Origin: Phanerodontia chrysosporium
Taxonomy: Eukaryota; Basidiomycota; Agaricomycetes; Polyporales; Phanerochaetaceae
Assembly: GCA_001910725.1 (NCBI GenBank)
Contig: MJGA01000004.1
Span: 1,302,001 to 1,366,000, forward strand
Length of the DNA: 64,000 nt
Direction of reading: 5' to 3'
This document shows positions 1-11,200 of this stretch, piece after piece. The notes under the pieces were generated by a model, which searched no databases, was not told the DNA's origin, and worked only from the letters and a program-made list of their open reading frames with translations. Every line of letters starts with the position of its first letter. The stretch's first letter is position 1. The position numbers were made by a program, and so were the translations under genes.

Positions 1-151
1 TGTGGAGGGATCGCACTGATCGGACAGAATAGCGACGACGAAAGAGAATGGATTGTCCACTACAATACAGATGTGAGACTAAGAGAGGTGTCAGATGAGT
101 CGCGTGTCAAGAGGGTTGTTGAACTCACAATGATAAGTACAACAGTCGACA

Positions 152-1784
152 CTACCGGTCTGCATGATGACAGATATTAGAGCCGATCCCTTGCAGATGA
201 GTACAAGATACGTACAGAAGTCGAGGGTATCGTCTGCCCTCTTGACGGTTTGCTGGATGGTGGTAGGAAAAAAGTCGCGTCAGAACGCTTTATAACCGAC
301 ATCATTGATCGACCAAACATGGCCAAACAACGCACCTTCCACGCTTCCTCGAAGTCGGCTGGCAGGATAACATACCGATTCTTGCGTACAGCTGTATTAC
401 GAATCTTGAGAAACATGTGCAAAAATAAACGACACATGCACTGACCTTGCAGGCCTGCGGCTTGCACGATCGAAGCAATCTCGGCTGATGACAGTCTGTC
501 TGGGCGAGAGACATCTAGAATGACGTTAGATACTGCTTGGGCTTATGCTGGCGTGCACCCACAGTCCTCGAGGTCGACATCTGGTCCCAAGTTCATCTTG
601 CTCGTGCATGTCTGGAAGATCAGTCGTCGCTCTCGGCGTGACGGCAGAGGGAACTCGATCTTGCGGTCAAGTCGGCCAGGACGAAGCAGCGCGGGATCGA
701 GAGTATCTGCACGATTTGTGGCCATGATGACCTGCACGGCAGGATTAGTCACAGCTGTACTGAGCTCGAGCACGCGACTCTAACCTTGACATTGCTGCCC
801 TGGTCGAAACCGTCCATCTGGTTTAGAAGCTCAAGCAGGATACGCTGCACTTCACGGTCGGCACCGGTCTGCGCGTCGAAACGCTTCGTCGCGATGGCAT
901 CGACCTCGTCAATGAAGACGATGGCAGGCGAGTTTTCCCTTGCGAGGCGGAAGACGTCGCGAACCATGCGTGGGCCTTCTCCGAGGTACTTCTGCACGAA
1001 TTCCGAGCCGTTTACTCGGATGAAGGCTGCTGTTGTGTGGTGCGCGACGGCCTTGACGAGCATCGTCTTACCGGTACCTGGGTGGGTCTATAAGCATGCA
1101 AGCGCAACGCGTTGGGCTCAATCATACCTGGCGGGCCGTAGAGCAGCACACCACGCGGCGGGTCGATACCAATCTTGCGATACAGGTCGAAGTGCGTCAG
1201 CGGCAGCTCCACCGCCTCCCGAATCTCCTGCTTCTGCGCGTCCATGCCACCAACATCCTGGTACGTGACGTCCGGTTTCTCCTCCTTGCCGAGCATCTGG
1301 ATAGACGAGTCCGCCTCTGGCGGCAGTATGTCCACGATGGCGTTCGAGTGCCGGTGCATTGCGACAGACGACGACGGCTTGAGGAGCTCGCGGTCGAGCG
1401 TGGAGAGAATGCGGACGATGTAGTTCGAGCCCGTTGTCGAGCCCGCGATGGCAGTGTTCTGGTCTATGGGCTCGAGGAACTGGCCGATGACGAGCGGGAC
1501 GGACTGGATGCGCTTGACCTCCTCCTGCGCACGGATGAGCTCGCGCTTGAGGTTGAGCTGCTCGTCCTTGACGTAGTTCTCCTGTATGTCCAGCATCTCG
1601 AGGTGTCTGCTGAGCTTCTTGTACTTTACGTAGAGATCCTCCTCCTGCAGCTCTTGCAACAGTGCGGTCTTTTCGGTGACCACCGACTCGAAGGTCGGGT
1701 CCTGCCGCACCGCAGTGAGCATGGGATATAGAGCAGAATCATGGCACGCACCTCCTTCTGCATCTCAATGCCAATTTCATCCAT
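152..1784 (-). CDS. RPT3: 26S proteasome regulatory ATPase subunit Rpt3
   Basis: AAA ATPase of the 19S base, which unfolds ubiquitinated substrates and opens the 20S gate in nucleus and cytosol. Eight exons: 1784-1752, 1701-1128, 1077-785, 731-563, 514-446, 391-336, 252-216, 159-152. Introns are 48-83 nt with GT-AG ends, and the joined frame gives 412 codons, the usual Rpt3 length. Visible are an N-terminal coiled coil (residues about 20-80), an OB region with [15 protein letters not shown], Walker A GPPGTGKT near residue 200 (rebuilt across the 1078-1127 intron), Walker B IVFIDEVD near 255 and the [22 protein letters not shown] block. The C-terminus ends LDFYR; the last coding exon is only 8 nt. 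The start at 1784 gives [11 protein letters not shown] and is the only ATG that splices in frame. The match to yeast Rpt3 is close throughout. Confidence 0.96.
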
Positions 1785-2009
1785 GGTTGGGAGTCGTTCT
1801 AGAGAATGTGGCGGGGAGGTGTACGCTGACGCGGCTTCGTGCAAGCTGCAATTGGCGGCGCGACGCGTACAGGCGCCATAGGCGCTGTACCCCCACTATG
1901 GTTAGGGTTTCCTGCGCTCACCCCGAACATCCCAACTTTCTTCCGTCCTTTGCTCAGTGCAGCCCTCGCCGCCTTCCTATATATCGCATTTACCAAGTCT
2001 ACAGTCGCC
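1785..2009. promoter_or_regulatory. Divergent promoter between RPT3 and CBC20
   Basis: 225 nt separate the two start codons. A TATA-like stretch (ctatatatcg) lies about 30 nt upstream of the CBC20 ATG, and one telomere-like ggttaggg motif lies at about 1900. No other recognised site. Confidence 0.5.
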
Positions 2010-2846
2010 ATGGCGCACGTCGTGCAGTCTCTTGACCAGCCGTCCAACTACAAAGACTCCCAAGCCCGCGTTGACAGAGCTAAGCAGGCGAGCTCCTCGC
2101 AAAATCGACTACGCTCTACGTGAGTTGCAACCTTATTTGAAGTCTACTGGCGCAATAACTCATTCCTCGGTGCGTTAGATTGGTAACTTGAGTTTCTTCA
2201 CAACAGAAGAACAGATCTACGAGCTTTTCTCCAAGTGTGCAAGCCCGGAAGAGGGTGGAGGCATCAAGCGCATCATCATGGGTTTGGACCGGAATACGAG
2301 GTACGTCTCAAGTGTCTCATCCACACTTCTCAAGGCTCACAATCGCGCCTCAGAACACCCTGCGGCTTCTGCTTCGTTGAATTCTACACTCACGCCGAGG
2401 CACTAGCATGCCTGCGGTACATCAGCGGCACCAAACTCGACGAACGTATCATTCGCTGCGACCTCGACCTAGGCTACAAAGAGGGACGGCAATTCGGACG
2501 GGGCAAGAGCGGTGGACAGGTAAGAGACGAACACAGAACCGACTACGACCCGGGACGTGGCGGGTGGGGTGCACAGGCGCAACGGCTGGAGATCGAGCGG
2601 AGAAGGGAGGTCGAGGAGCGGTACGCGGACGCCCAAGAGGGCCCTGGCGCGGTTGCTGGTGGTGGAGGAGACTGGAAACAGCCTGAAGCCGTGCAGGAGA
2701 AGCCGGATCTCAAGCGTGGCCGGTCGCCCGACGATGAGGCAGAGAACGAGAGAATGGTGCGTAGGGTTGCAAACGTGCCGAAGTACCGACTGACATCCTT
2801 CTAGGGTGCGCGCGCTCGCCTCGAGGATGACACTGAACGCATGTGA
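2010..2846 (+). CDS. CBC2: Nuclear cap-binding complex small subunit (CBP20)
   Basis: RRM protein that binds the m7G cap of nuclear transcripts with CBP80. Exons 2010-2119, 2179-2300, 2354-2756, 2805-2846. The N-terminus [32 protein letters not shown]1 CGFCFVEFY, and the Arg/Gly tail [18 protein letters not shown] are diagnostic of CBP20. Oddity: RNP2 (LYIGNLSF) lies across the first intron, but exon 1 reads out of frame with it by one base. A missing base near 2087-2090 would restore the frame; a downstream acceptor (before tttcttcac, about 2190) also keeps frame but drops RNP2. I favour a one-base consensus deletion. The C-terminus depends on the 2757-2804 intron; without it the ORF ends at 2804. 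Confidence 0.9.
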
Positions 2847-2918
2847 GGGTGGCTCGGGACCCGGTGTAGGATTATGTTGAGCTAGGATATATCGGTCTAA
2901 TGGAGAAAACCCGATAGT

Positions 2919-3741
2919 CTAGTATATTACGCGTGCCCTGACGCGGTACCGCTTGTCGAAAATCTCTGGCTCGTAGAACGTCTCGTGCAGCTTGCGGACT
3001 AACCGGTATGCTTCCGCCGAAGACGCAAGATGGACTAGGAATTTTGAGGTTATCGTCATGTTGCTCATACTGTACAGGCAATTAGGGCTTGTGCTGGGGA
3101 CCATGCAGAGCACGCACCTTTCCATCTTCAGGATAGACTTGTTGTCGGAAGGTACAGCGAGTTTGAAGCTTTTGAGGTAGTACCCCGCGGCTTCTGCACT
3201 CATCTTGCCAGGCAATCCGTACAGCACTACGTAGGTACCGCTGCCTGAAATTCCGCCGGATGGCCCAGTTCCCGTCAAGACACCCCGCTGAGCAGCCTCC
3301 TGCCGGCCTTTCAAACCGCGTGAGCGCCCCGGTAGCTCGTCGCCGTCACCTTGCGGTTGAATAGCAGTGACTTCGTGCCCTGCCATGATAGAACCATGGA
3401 GTGATTGCATGGCGCGACGGACGAAGGATTGGTCGGTGAAGGTGACCCAGGCGGAGCCGGTAGGATAAACCGCTTGTAGTCAATGTCGACTGGGAAGAGA
3501 GGTGAGGTACCGTACGCTCAAGATCACAGAAGACGCACCTCGAGAGACATTCTCTACCCCCGATTTCGCGAGCAGCCTGCGGATGTCCGTAGGGAGAGCA
3601 GTCTTTGGAACATCACGAAGTTGTAGCCGCCTCCGGATGTCATTCCCTGCGTACAAGTTTGAGCAAAATTGTGTGTGGAGCAGAATAAGGTACCGTACGG
3701 GCAGAGTTGACTACCGTCCGCAGTCTCTCCACGGTCGACAT
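2919..3741 (-). CDS. RRM-like RNA-binding protein
   Basis: Exons 3741-3699, 3646-3539, 3489-3118, 3069-2919 with 48-51 nt introns. Two RRM-like modules can be seen: an N-terminal one (LQLRDVPKTALPTDIRRLL ... GSAWVTFTDQSFVRRAMQ) and a C-terminal one (TYVVLYGLPGKMSAEAAGYY ... KFLVHLASSAEAYRLVRKLH). It is likely an RNA-binding protein; the style resembles fungal mitochondrial RRM proteins, but location and target are inference. In exon 3 the reading VDIDYKRF continues naturally only if one T is added to the T3 run at 3467-3469; otherwise a later acceptor must be used. An open frame without ATG extends upstream of 3741, so the N-terminus may be longer. Convergent with CBC20, 72 nt between stops. 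Confidence 0.7.
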
Positions 3742-5380
3742 GGCTTGCCCGAACGAAGTGTTGAAACCGCCCGGGATGAAGTGAAGGCGTGGGAATCGAC
3801 TTCCACGTCGGGCGGAACGTTAGCGCAGGTTAGCGCTCTCAGGCTCTCGAGGAACGACCACGACGTACTGTATTTTTGACGGACTGTTCTGAGGAGCTAG
3901 TTCTATAATTCGCGAGATATTGTGGACTATGCCGTTGTATATTACATCTTTGTACCGCATAACCTAGATTCTCTGAGCCTCCTTGTGTCTATTCACTTCT
4001 CATATTCAGCACCATAATAGACCAACAATGGTTCTCATCCGTAAAATGTTGCTCTTGCATGGTTTTCATAGGAACGCACGAAGAGTCAATGTTCTACCCA
4101 ATCTACTCAATCTGCACGTGGATAGCTGCGCACAGATCCCATCTGCTACTCCTCCCCTGTTGCCACTGCTGCCAAAGTGATGCGGCCTTCTCATGACTTA
4201 TGTTGAACATTCATCGTTGACGCATTTTGTTGGCGCACTCGCGATGTCATTTTTCCTTCTCATGATCGTCTACTAAACGTACGTTTTTGCGCTTCGCTGA
4301 ATATAGTTCACAGACGTGAAAGGGGCTGCTAACTCTAGGCGGCACAGCTAGACAGGCGCATTTGGCCCAGGTATTGGCGGGTGTCTTCCGCAGGTGTCCA
4401 CCGTCCCGGAACGCCACAAAGCTCGGAGCTTGGATGTGGGAACATGCGCACGTGGCGGCCGCAAACATCGGACGAGCGGAGGACTCTCGTCCACAGCCGC
4501 CTCGCTGACGCATCCGCCCTTCGGTCATCGGACGTCTCTCGCTCAGTAATCATCGCTTTGGCGAATAGCTCGTCCCGAGTTCTCTCCCGTCTGACGCTGT
4601 ACGCGCGCTGCGAACCGCCCTGAGGTCCCTCGACCCCTGCATCCTCCAGAAACCATCCCCCTTTACCAAGAATACACCCTTTGCGTCTTTCAGTCCGCGG
4701 GGTCGCGTGCATTATGAAACGCAGCCAGAAGTCGAACAACAATAGCGGCGCCCCTAGCTGCAGGCATGCCCTAGATGCACCATGAGAATAATCGGTGAAC
4801 GTCGGTCGAAGACGATTCTAGTACATTGCTAGACTAACGTCGACCCGGTCTCCGTGAGTTCTCGATGGATCGATATTGTTTCCTCTGTTTCGCCTTTGTC
4901 AGTCATACACGTCGTACAGCGCTCCGTCTTCCTAGTCTTCCCGAGGCCCTGCCCACGCACGGACCACGTCCGACGCACCGAGGCCTTGCCGCCGTCGGAT
5001 GAGCAGTGCAGGTGACGCAACAGACCGCCTCAAGACCGTTCTGCTGACCAATCCAACCTGTAGATCCCGCCGTCCAGCCTGTGCCGTGCAACGCCGCGTT
5101 CCATAGACGTCCTAGGCTGCACTAACACGACCTCGGACGTCACCCTAGCGTTCAATTCCGATAACGACCGTCGGAACGCATGCCTCGAGTGAGGCGCACC
5201 TCCGCAATATGATATCCAGCGTATATAAGCTCGTCAGCGGTCGGCCGGGAGTCCCCAGTGTTCGTCTATACATCGCCTCATAGCATACTCACTCCCCGAC
5301 AAGGCCTTCGCGCCACCTAATTACCAACTCTCTCGAGGCCCCAAGCTCTCACAGCCCCCCGAACAAGTTTCGTCTCCACC
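3742..5380. other. Intergenic, divergent promoters
   Basis: 1.6 kb between two divergent genes. Short ORFs here lack conserved features, codon bias or splice partners. I see no RNA gene. The right-hand part is the promoter of the opsin-like gene. Confidence 0.5.
5222..5228 (+). promoter_or_regulatory. TATA box of the opsin-like gene
   Basis: tatataa in the context gcgtatataagctcg, about 155 nt before the ATG at 5381. A pyrimidine-rich leader (cttcgcgccacc, ccaactctctcg) follows. Inferred from sequence only. Confidence 0.5.
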
Positions 5381-6403
5381 ATGGGCAACCACGCGCTTGA
5401 CCTCAACCCACCCAACGCCGACTACCACCTCACCACCCATGGCTCCGACTGGCTGTGGGCGGCGTTCAGCGTGTTCGCGCTGTCGCTGCTGATCATGGTC
5501 GTCCTCGATTTCATGGTGAGTAGCCCTCTCGCCGTTGCGAGTGCACAAGAGCTGACCGTGCGTGACAGCGGCCAAGAGGCACCCGGCTCTTCCACCAGCT
5601 CGCCATCATCATCCTGACCACGGCCTCGGTCTCCTATTTCTCCATGGCCTCCGACCTCGGTGCCACCCCTATCCGCGTCGAGTTCCGCGGCGACGGCACC
5701 CGCCAGATCTGGGTACGTGTTTCCGTGCCGTGCGCCTTTAAGCCGCTCCTGACTCCGCCCTGCAGTATGTGCGCTACATCCAGTGGTTCATCACCTTCCC
5801 GCTGCTGCTCCTTGAGCTGCTGCTCGCCACCGGGCTGTCGCTCTCGGACATCATGACCACGCTCTTCATGGGCATCGTCCTCGTTATCATGGGCCTCATC
5901 GGCGCCCTCGTGCACAGCACCTACAAGTGGGGCTACTACGTCTTCGGCGTCGCCGCGCTGTTCTATATCTGGTGAGTCCTCTTCGCCTGCACTACACATA
6001 ACGCTCGAGCTAACACGGCCTCAGGTACGTGCTCCTCTGGCACGCACCACGCGCGACGTTCGCGGATGCGCCGGGCCTGCGGCGCGCATACATGCTGAGC
6101 GCAGGCTGGCTCTCGTTCATGCTGATCACGTACCCGATCGCGTGGGCGTGCGCCGAGGGCGGGAACGTCATCTCGGTCACGTCCGAGATGATCTGGTACG
6201 GCATCCTCGACCTCCTCGCGGGCCCCGGCTTCCTCTTCTTCTTCCTCTTCATGCTCCGCGGCGTCGACTACCACGCGTTCGGCCTTCACTCCGGCAAGTA
6301 CACCGACGTGCATGGCCGCACGAGTGCCGTGCGCGCCGAGAAGGGCCTCCCCGTCCAAGACGCCCCCGCCGCGGCGCCAGCGCCCGCGACCGTGACGCAG
6401 TAG
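5381..6403 (+). CDS. Opsin-related membrane protein (Hsp30/Mrh1 type)
   Basis: Seven-helix membrane protein of the microbial rhodopsin fold. Exons 5381-5515, 5569-5712, 5766-5971, 6025-6403 give 287 residues, the family's usual length. Helix C reads YIQWFITFPLLLLELLLATG, so the positions of the proton acceptor and donor Asp residues of bacteriorhodopsin hold Gln and Glu. Helix G reads WYGILDLLAGPGFLFFF; the retinal-binding Lys is replaced by Gly. It is therefore unlikely to bind retinal as a Schiff base, as in yeast Hsp30, Yro2 and Mrh1, which act at the plasma membrane under stress. The Ala/Pro-rich C-terminal tail is cytosolic by family topology. Confidence 0.92.
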
Positions 6404-6832
6404 AGCGATCGCGGAAGACCGGATACGATACCTCATGACCTCCCTGCTTACGACCATAAAGTTTAAAATGACACGACCGCGATTCTCGCAAGTTCGACCT
6501 GCACCCTTTCCTTTTCTTGACGACTTGACGACTTACTTGTAATCGCCCATTGTAATCAACGTCCGGGTCTTCGTCTTCTCTCCGGAGTTGTACACTACAT
6601 TTGTTGTACCATTCGCTGTACTTATACCTGCTGTACACCAGCCAGACTGTACTTTCACCATTCTGCCTGCAGATTTACTGTAGCTTCTGTATTATTTTAA
6701 TACATACTTGCTAGCAAGAAACCTTTGTGTGAGCTTGAGATTCATTCATCGCTGGCCAGTATGGTGGGAATAGTCTTACATGTTCTTCGGGTATAACAGA
6801 TAGCATGTAGCAGTCTAGGCGACATCCGCATT
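6404..6832. other. Convergent 3' flanks
   Basis: 429 nt between the opsin-like gene and the methyltransferase stop. AT-richer than its surroundings, as expected for two 3' UTRs. No gene seen. Confidence 0.5.
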
Positions 6833-7962
6833 CTACTTCTTCTTCGCGATGACGACGTACGTCTTGTACGGATACTCAAACTCGCCCTTCTCCTTGTCCG
6901 TCCAGACGAGATCATCGCCGCGCGCCAGGATGCCCTTGATGTCCTCGACGACCTGCTTGCGCTCCTCCTCGGGGAGCACCGCGATGTAGCTCTTGCTGCA
7001 CGCGCGGTCGACGACGATGCGCTCGGTGCCGAGCAGCTGGTCGCTCCACTGCGTCTCCTCGGGCGGTGCGAAGAGCGCCTGGTAGCCCGGCGTGCCGAAC
7101 GTCGCGCGCCAGAGCCCGAGGCGGAACTGCGGCGTGCCGCCCTCGTGCCGCTCGATGCGGTCGCGCAGCTGCGCGACCCAGCGCGCGCCGTCGCGGTCCT
7201 CGAGGTTCCAGATGAGCGCGACGACGCCGTCCGGCTTGAGCACGCGCGCGAACTCGCGCGCCGCGGCGTCGTAGTCCGGGCACCAGTGGAACGCCTGCTT
7301 GTAGCGTCAGTGTGGGGAGTCCGGGGAGGTCGTGCAGTGCAGCGCGGGCGCGCGGGAAGGAAAAGCGCACCTGTGCGATAACGACGAGGTCTGCCCAGCC
7401 GGACGCGACGCCCGTGGCGTCGAACGTGCCCTCGGCGACGCTTACGCGCGGGTCGGAGACGGTCTTCGTGAACTGCTCGCGCATACCCGCGCTCGGCTCG
7501 ACTGCGCGCAGCTCCTTGATCACGTCGCGCCACTCGGGGTGCGCGAGCAGCGCGCGCGTAAAAATGCCTGTGCCTGCGCCGATTCTGGTGGCGGGGCGCG
7601 TCAGTGTGGATACCGCACGGCGCAATCGAGAGCGTACTCGACGACATTGAGCGGCGGCGAGCCGCGCACGGCGGTGCGGATATGGGAGATCGCCTCAGAT
7701 CGGTACGAAGGGCGAGCCCTGCAAGAGCCGGGGCAGTAAGCAGCAGCGAACATGTTCTCACAGCGCGGACGTGCCTGTCATAGAGCTCGTTCGTACCCGT
7801 CCCAAAGCCCTTCTGGGCGATCTGGTGCACTACGGGTGTTGAAGTCATCGCAGTAGAGGTAAAGCCCCTGTACAGACGGGGTCTAAGGAAAGATAGAGTT
7901 GGCACGAGAGGCCTCGCAGCGGGCCTGGCGACTCGTGCAAGTGGATAATGGACACGCAGCAT
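6833..7962 (-). CDS. SAM-dependent methyltransferase, probably mitochondrial
   Basis: Class I methyltransferase fold. Exons 7962-7775, 7718-7638, 7584-7371, 7294-6833 give 314 codons. Motif I is EIGAGTGIFTRALLAH; later blocks are RAVEPSAGMREQF, ADLVVIAQAFHWCPD and VLKPDGVVALIWN, typical of the small fungal family related to yeast Crg1 and Trm9. The first intron is GC-AG (AG|GCACGT, 7774-7719): only this splice yields YDRARPSYRSEAI in frame. Starting at 7962 gives a basic, acid-free leader (MLRVHYPLARVARPAARPLV) that looks like a mitochondrial presequence; the inner Met at 7848 would give a cytosolic form. Substrate unknown. Confidence 0.85.
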
Positions 7963-8243
7963 CTGATGACACAACGAAGCTCGCGCAAGGGCACGACACA
8001 TTCCGTCATGGGGGGCGCCGCCATCGGCCGTGTCGGCCGATCTATTTATGCGGATAGGACAAGGGCAGGAAACAGGTTTTCCAGTCACAGATGGTCAGTG
8101 TCACGCCGCCGGGGTTTGTTGGGTTTGTGTTGGGACGTCGTGGGAGCACTAGTGGTGCCGTGACGGCGAGCCGCGCAGCAGGCTCAGGTTGCGTGTCGTG
8201 CCAGTGAAAGGGGCGTCTGCCGAGGACCGGGGCCATGCGAGGG
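7963..8243. promoter_or_regulatory. Upstream half of a split divergent promoter
   Basis: Promoter of the methyltransferase gene. It ends at the LINE target duplication (8244). Before insertion this DNA joined directly to 13113 and faced the aprataxin gene. Confidence 0.5.
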
Positions 8244-8258
8244 CGAACAAGGGAGGAT
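8244..8258. repeat. Target-site duplication of the LINE, left copy
   Basis: cgaacaagggaggat, repeated exactly at 13098-13112. It abuts the T run that is the element's poly(A) tail on the minus strand. Confidence 0.93.
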
Positions 8259-11200
8259 TTTTTTTTTTTTTTTTTTTTTTTTAAATCTACAACTTTAGAG
8301 TGCGTACTAGGCAATACATGTGCACTTTACCTTACCCAACCACAGCGCCCCACCAACAACAAGAGACAAGAGGAGAAGAGGAAGAAGGAGAGGGAGAAGA
8401 GAAGGAAGAGAGGCGGCCCGACACCGCAGCGCCCGCCGGGCGCCATCACGCGTCATCAGCCTCCCTCAGATCTCGCAGAGGGCTGCCGCGCGCCTTGGCC
8501 GCCGGCAGGCCAAATTCCACCAGCAGCGCGGCGCGCGCCATGTCATCAAGCTCAAACAGGTGATCCAGAGCCAGGACGGCCCGTACGGCGTACCTCTCAG
8601 TGAACACGGCTAGCTGGCCGTCAGGGTGAGCTCGGGCCCACGCGTCATACGCAGCCTTCCGCCTAACGGTGTGCAGCTCCGCCCGCAGGACATTATAGGA
8701 GCGGTCGTCGCCGTCATCGAGGTCCGCCATGGCCGTGTCCACCAGCTCGATCCAAGAGAAGGTCCCCACAACCGGGTTCAACTGGAGGAACTCGGCCACG
8801 TCGTCCAGCAAGACGGGAGTGCCCCGCCACTCCTGCATCAGGTGCTCAAGTGGGTCCACCCCCTCCGGCACCGGGGTGAACAGGTCGAGGGCGCCCGGCA
8901 CAGGGCGTTCCCCGCCCCGCCGCCTCTCGACCTCCTCATCAGGCGGTTTATGCCTTTTAATCCAGAGATCGCAGTCGAACCAGATGTGGTCCCGCGTTTC
9001 AACGTCAGCGCCACCACACCAGCACCGCCGATTCCCGTCGAACCCGAACCTCTCGCGAAACGCTCCATGCGGGAAGTGCCCACTCACAAAGCGCACTAGC
9101 CTGGCCATGTACGGGGCGCTGTGCCCCGCGGTCTGTAAAAACCAGTTGGCCGCCGAGGGCTTGCACCGCCCGAAGTCTGCCGGCTGCACCAGAGAGTTGT
9201 GGCCGCGGTACTTCTGGGACTGCATGTCCTGCGCCCAGGCGGCCGACGCCTCAGCACCGATACACTGCCGTGCGAACGCAAACGAGACCTCTCCGGAGGG
9301 CTCCAACGCCCCCTCCCCAGCGGCGCGATCAACCACCGTGTTCCAATACACCCCGCGGTGCCCGGGGCACCACCATAAGTGGATGCGCCGCTCGTCTGAC
9401 GCCTCAAGCCAGGGCCGCACGGACTGACAGGCCGCCACGGACAGCATCTGCGACGGCCCTGGTCCCGCTGCCAGGATCGACGCGAGTGCCGCCTGGTTAT
9501 CCGCAAAAACGTGTATGTCGAGCACGCCCTCAGGAGAGTTACTGACAGCCTCACGCAGCCCCCGTGCCAGTGCAGCCATCTCCGCGTCATAAGGCGTGGC
9601 CTTGCCGCACCCAAACCGACCCCGCCGGACTGCCCCCCCACACTTAACGAGCCAAGCGGCCCCAGCGGAGAGACCATTCGGCACCCCGTCGCCCTTGCGC
9701 TGAGAGCCATCCGTGAAGACCACCGCACACGCGGGGTCATGCTCCACACGGGCGATAAGCGGCTTGAGCCTGCGAGAGATCCACTGCTCCAGGGCATCCT
9801 TCTGGGCCTTGGTAGGGGCAGTGTCCCCCTCAATAACCCGCCCGTGCACCACAACCTGGTCGCCGAACACGTCCCGGATGCGACTCCCAGGTCGGCACTC
9901 CTCATGGAGGACGTCGAAAGGCTCCGTGCACACGCGTCCCAGAACGTCAACATGTGACAGCGGGGTGACGCCGTCCCGGGCCTTAAGCCCAGTCAGCGGC
10001 AGTGGGGCCACCAGCGCCGACGGGCCAGCATGCCATGAGGGATGAAGAAGCTGCGCCCGCGTAGGGTGACCGCTATGCAGGGTGACGGTACGCAAACATG
10101 CCTTCTTCATGAGGCGGTCGACCTGATGCTGCAGCGGAAGCAGGCCCGCCGCCATCTCGAGAGCTCCCGTCGGCGTGGTGCGGAATGCACCAGTAATCCA
10201 CCGTGCCGCCCGGCTCTGCGCACGCTGCAGCGCGGCCTTCACCCACTTCTTTCCTCTCCACTGCGGGTGCCACCACAGCTGCGCCCCGTAGGTGAGGATT
10301 GGCAAGACATTGGAGATGTACAGGCGCCGCTTGTCCCTCGGCGTGAGTCCCCGGTTCGAGTTGCCCAGCATTTGCAGTGCGCTGACCGTGCTCGAGGCCT
10401 TGGTGGCGTAGTGACGAATGTGTTCGCGGAACGACAGCCTGGGGTCGAGGTAGAAGCCCAGATAGCGCATAACAGCCTTGGGGGCCACCACATGCCTGCG
10501 GCCGTCCACCTGGACTGTGAGCTTCGGACCAAGCGGCTCGCGCGGGCTCCAGTCCGCCTCCCGCGCACGTCGAAAGTGCATGAGCTTGAGCTTGTCAACC
10601 TCGACACCCAAGCCCAACCGCCCCAGGTTCGTGACAATCCGCTGGAACAGGTCGCTCACCACCCAATTATTATAGATAAGGCCGTCGTAGCGGTCATGAC
10701 GCGGGGCCAATTTGCCCGCCACATGGATGAGCCCATCATCCACATAGAAGGCGATAGAGGCATTCCCCTCTAAGGTGGAGCCCAGGGGGGCAACAATGTG
10801 CAAGACCGGTGCCACGTATAGCCCTGTAAGGATGGGAGACAGTGCAGACCCCTGCCCCACCCCGGTGGAGAAGTCTGTGGCGCCGGACTGGTGGCCATTG
10901 AACACGAACTCCGTCTGGCGGCCAACGAGGTAATCCTCAAAGTATGCACAGAGACTACCATGGAAACCCTGCCGCCGCAGTATAGCTGCCATCAACTCGT
11001 GGTTGACAGAGGGGAAGAACTGCGAGACATCCAACAGGAGGGCGGTGGAATCCACACCCTGCCTCCATGCCTGTTGGACGTTGTGGACCAGATGCACCCC
11101 GGCGTCCTGCGTGCTGTGTTGCAGAGCACCCCCGAACTGACAGGGGTGCATGATTCCAAACTTCTGTGCGTCAAACTGCATTCGACGTGCAACCATTTTC

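Noticed and set aside
4335..4742. A 135-codon minus-strand frame in the intergenic region
   Set aside because: No conserved feature, splice partner or codon bias.
6742..8088. A 448-codon minus-strand frame over the methyltransferase
   Set aside because: It shares only exon 1 with the real protein, then runs through introns as an Arg/Ser-rich shadow.
8258..8282. T run as an independent microsatellite
   Set aside because: It is the poly(A) tail of the LINE, next to an exact target duplication.
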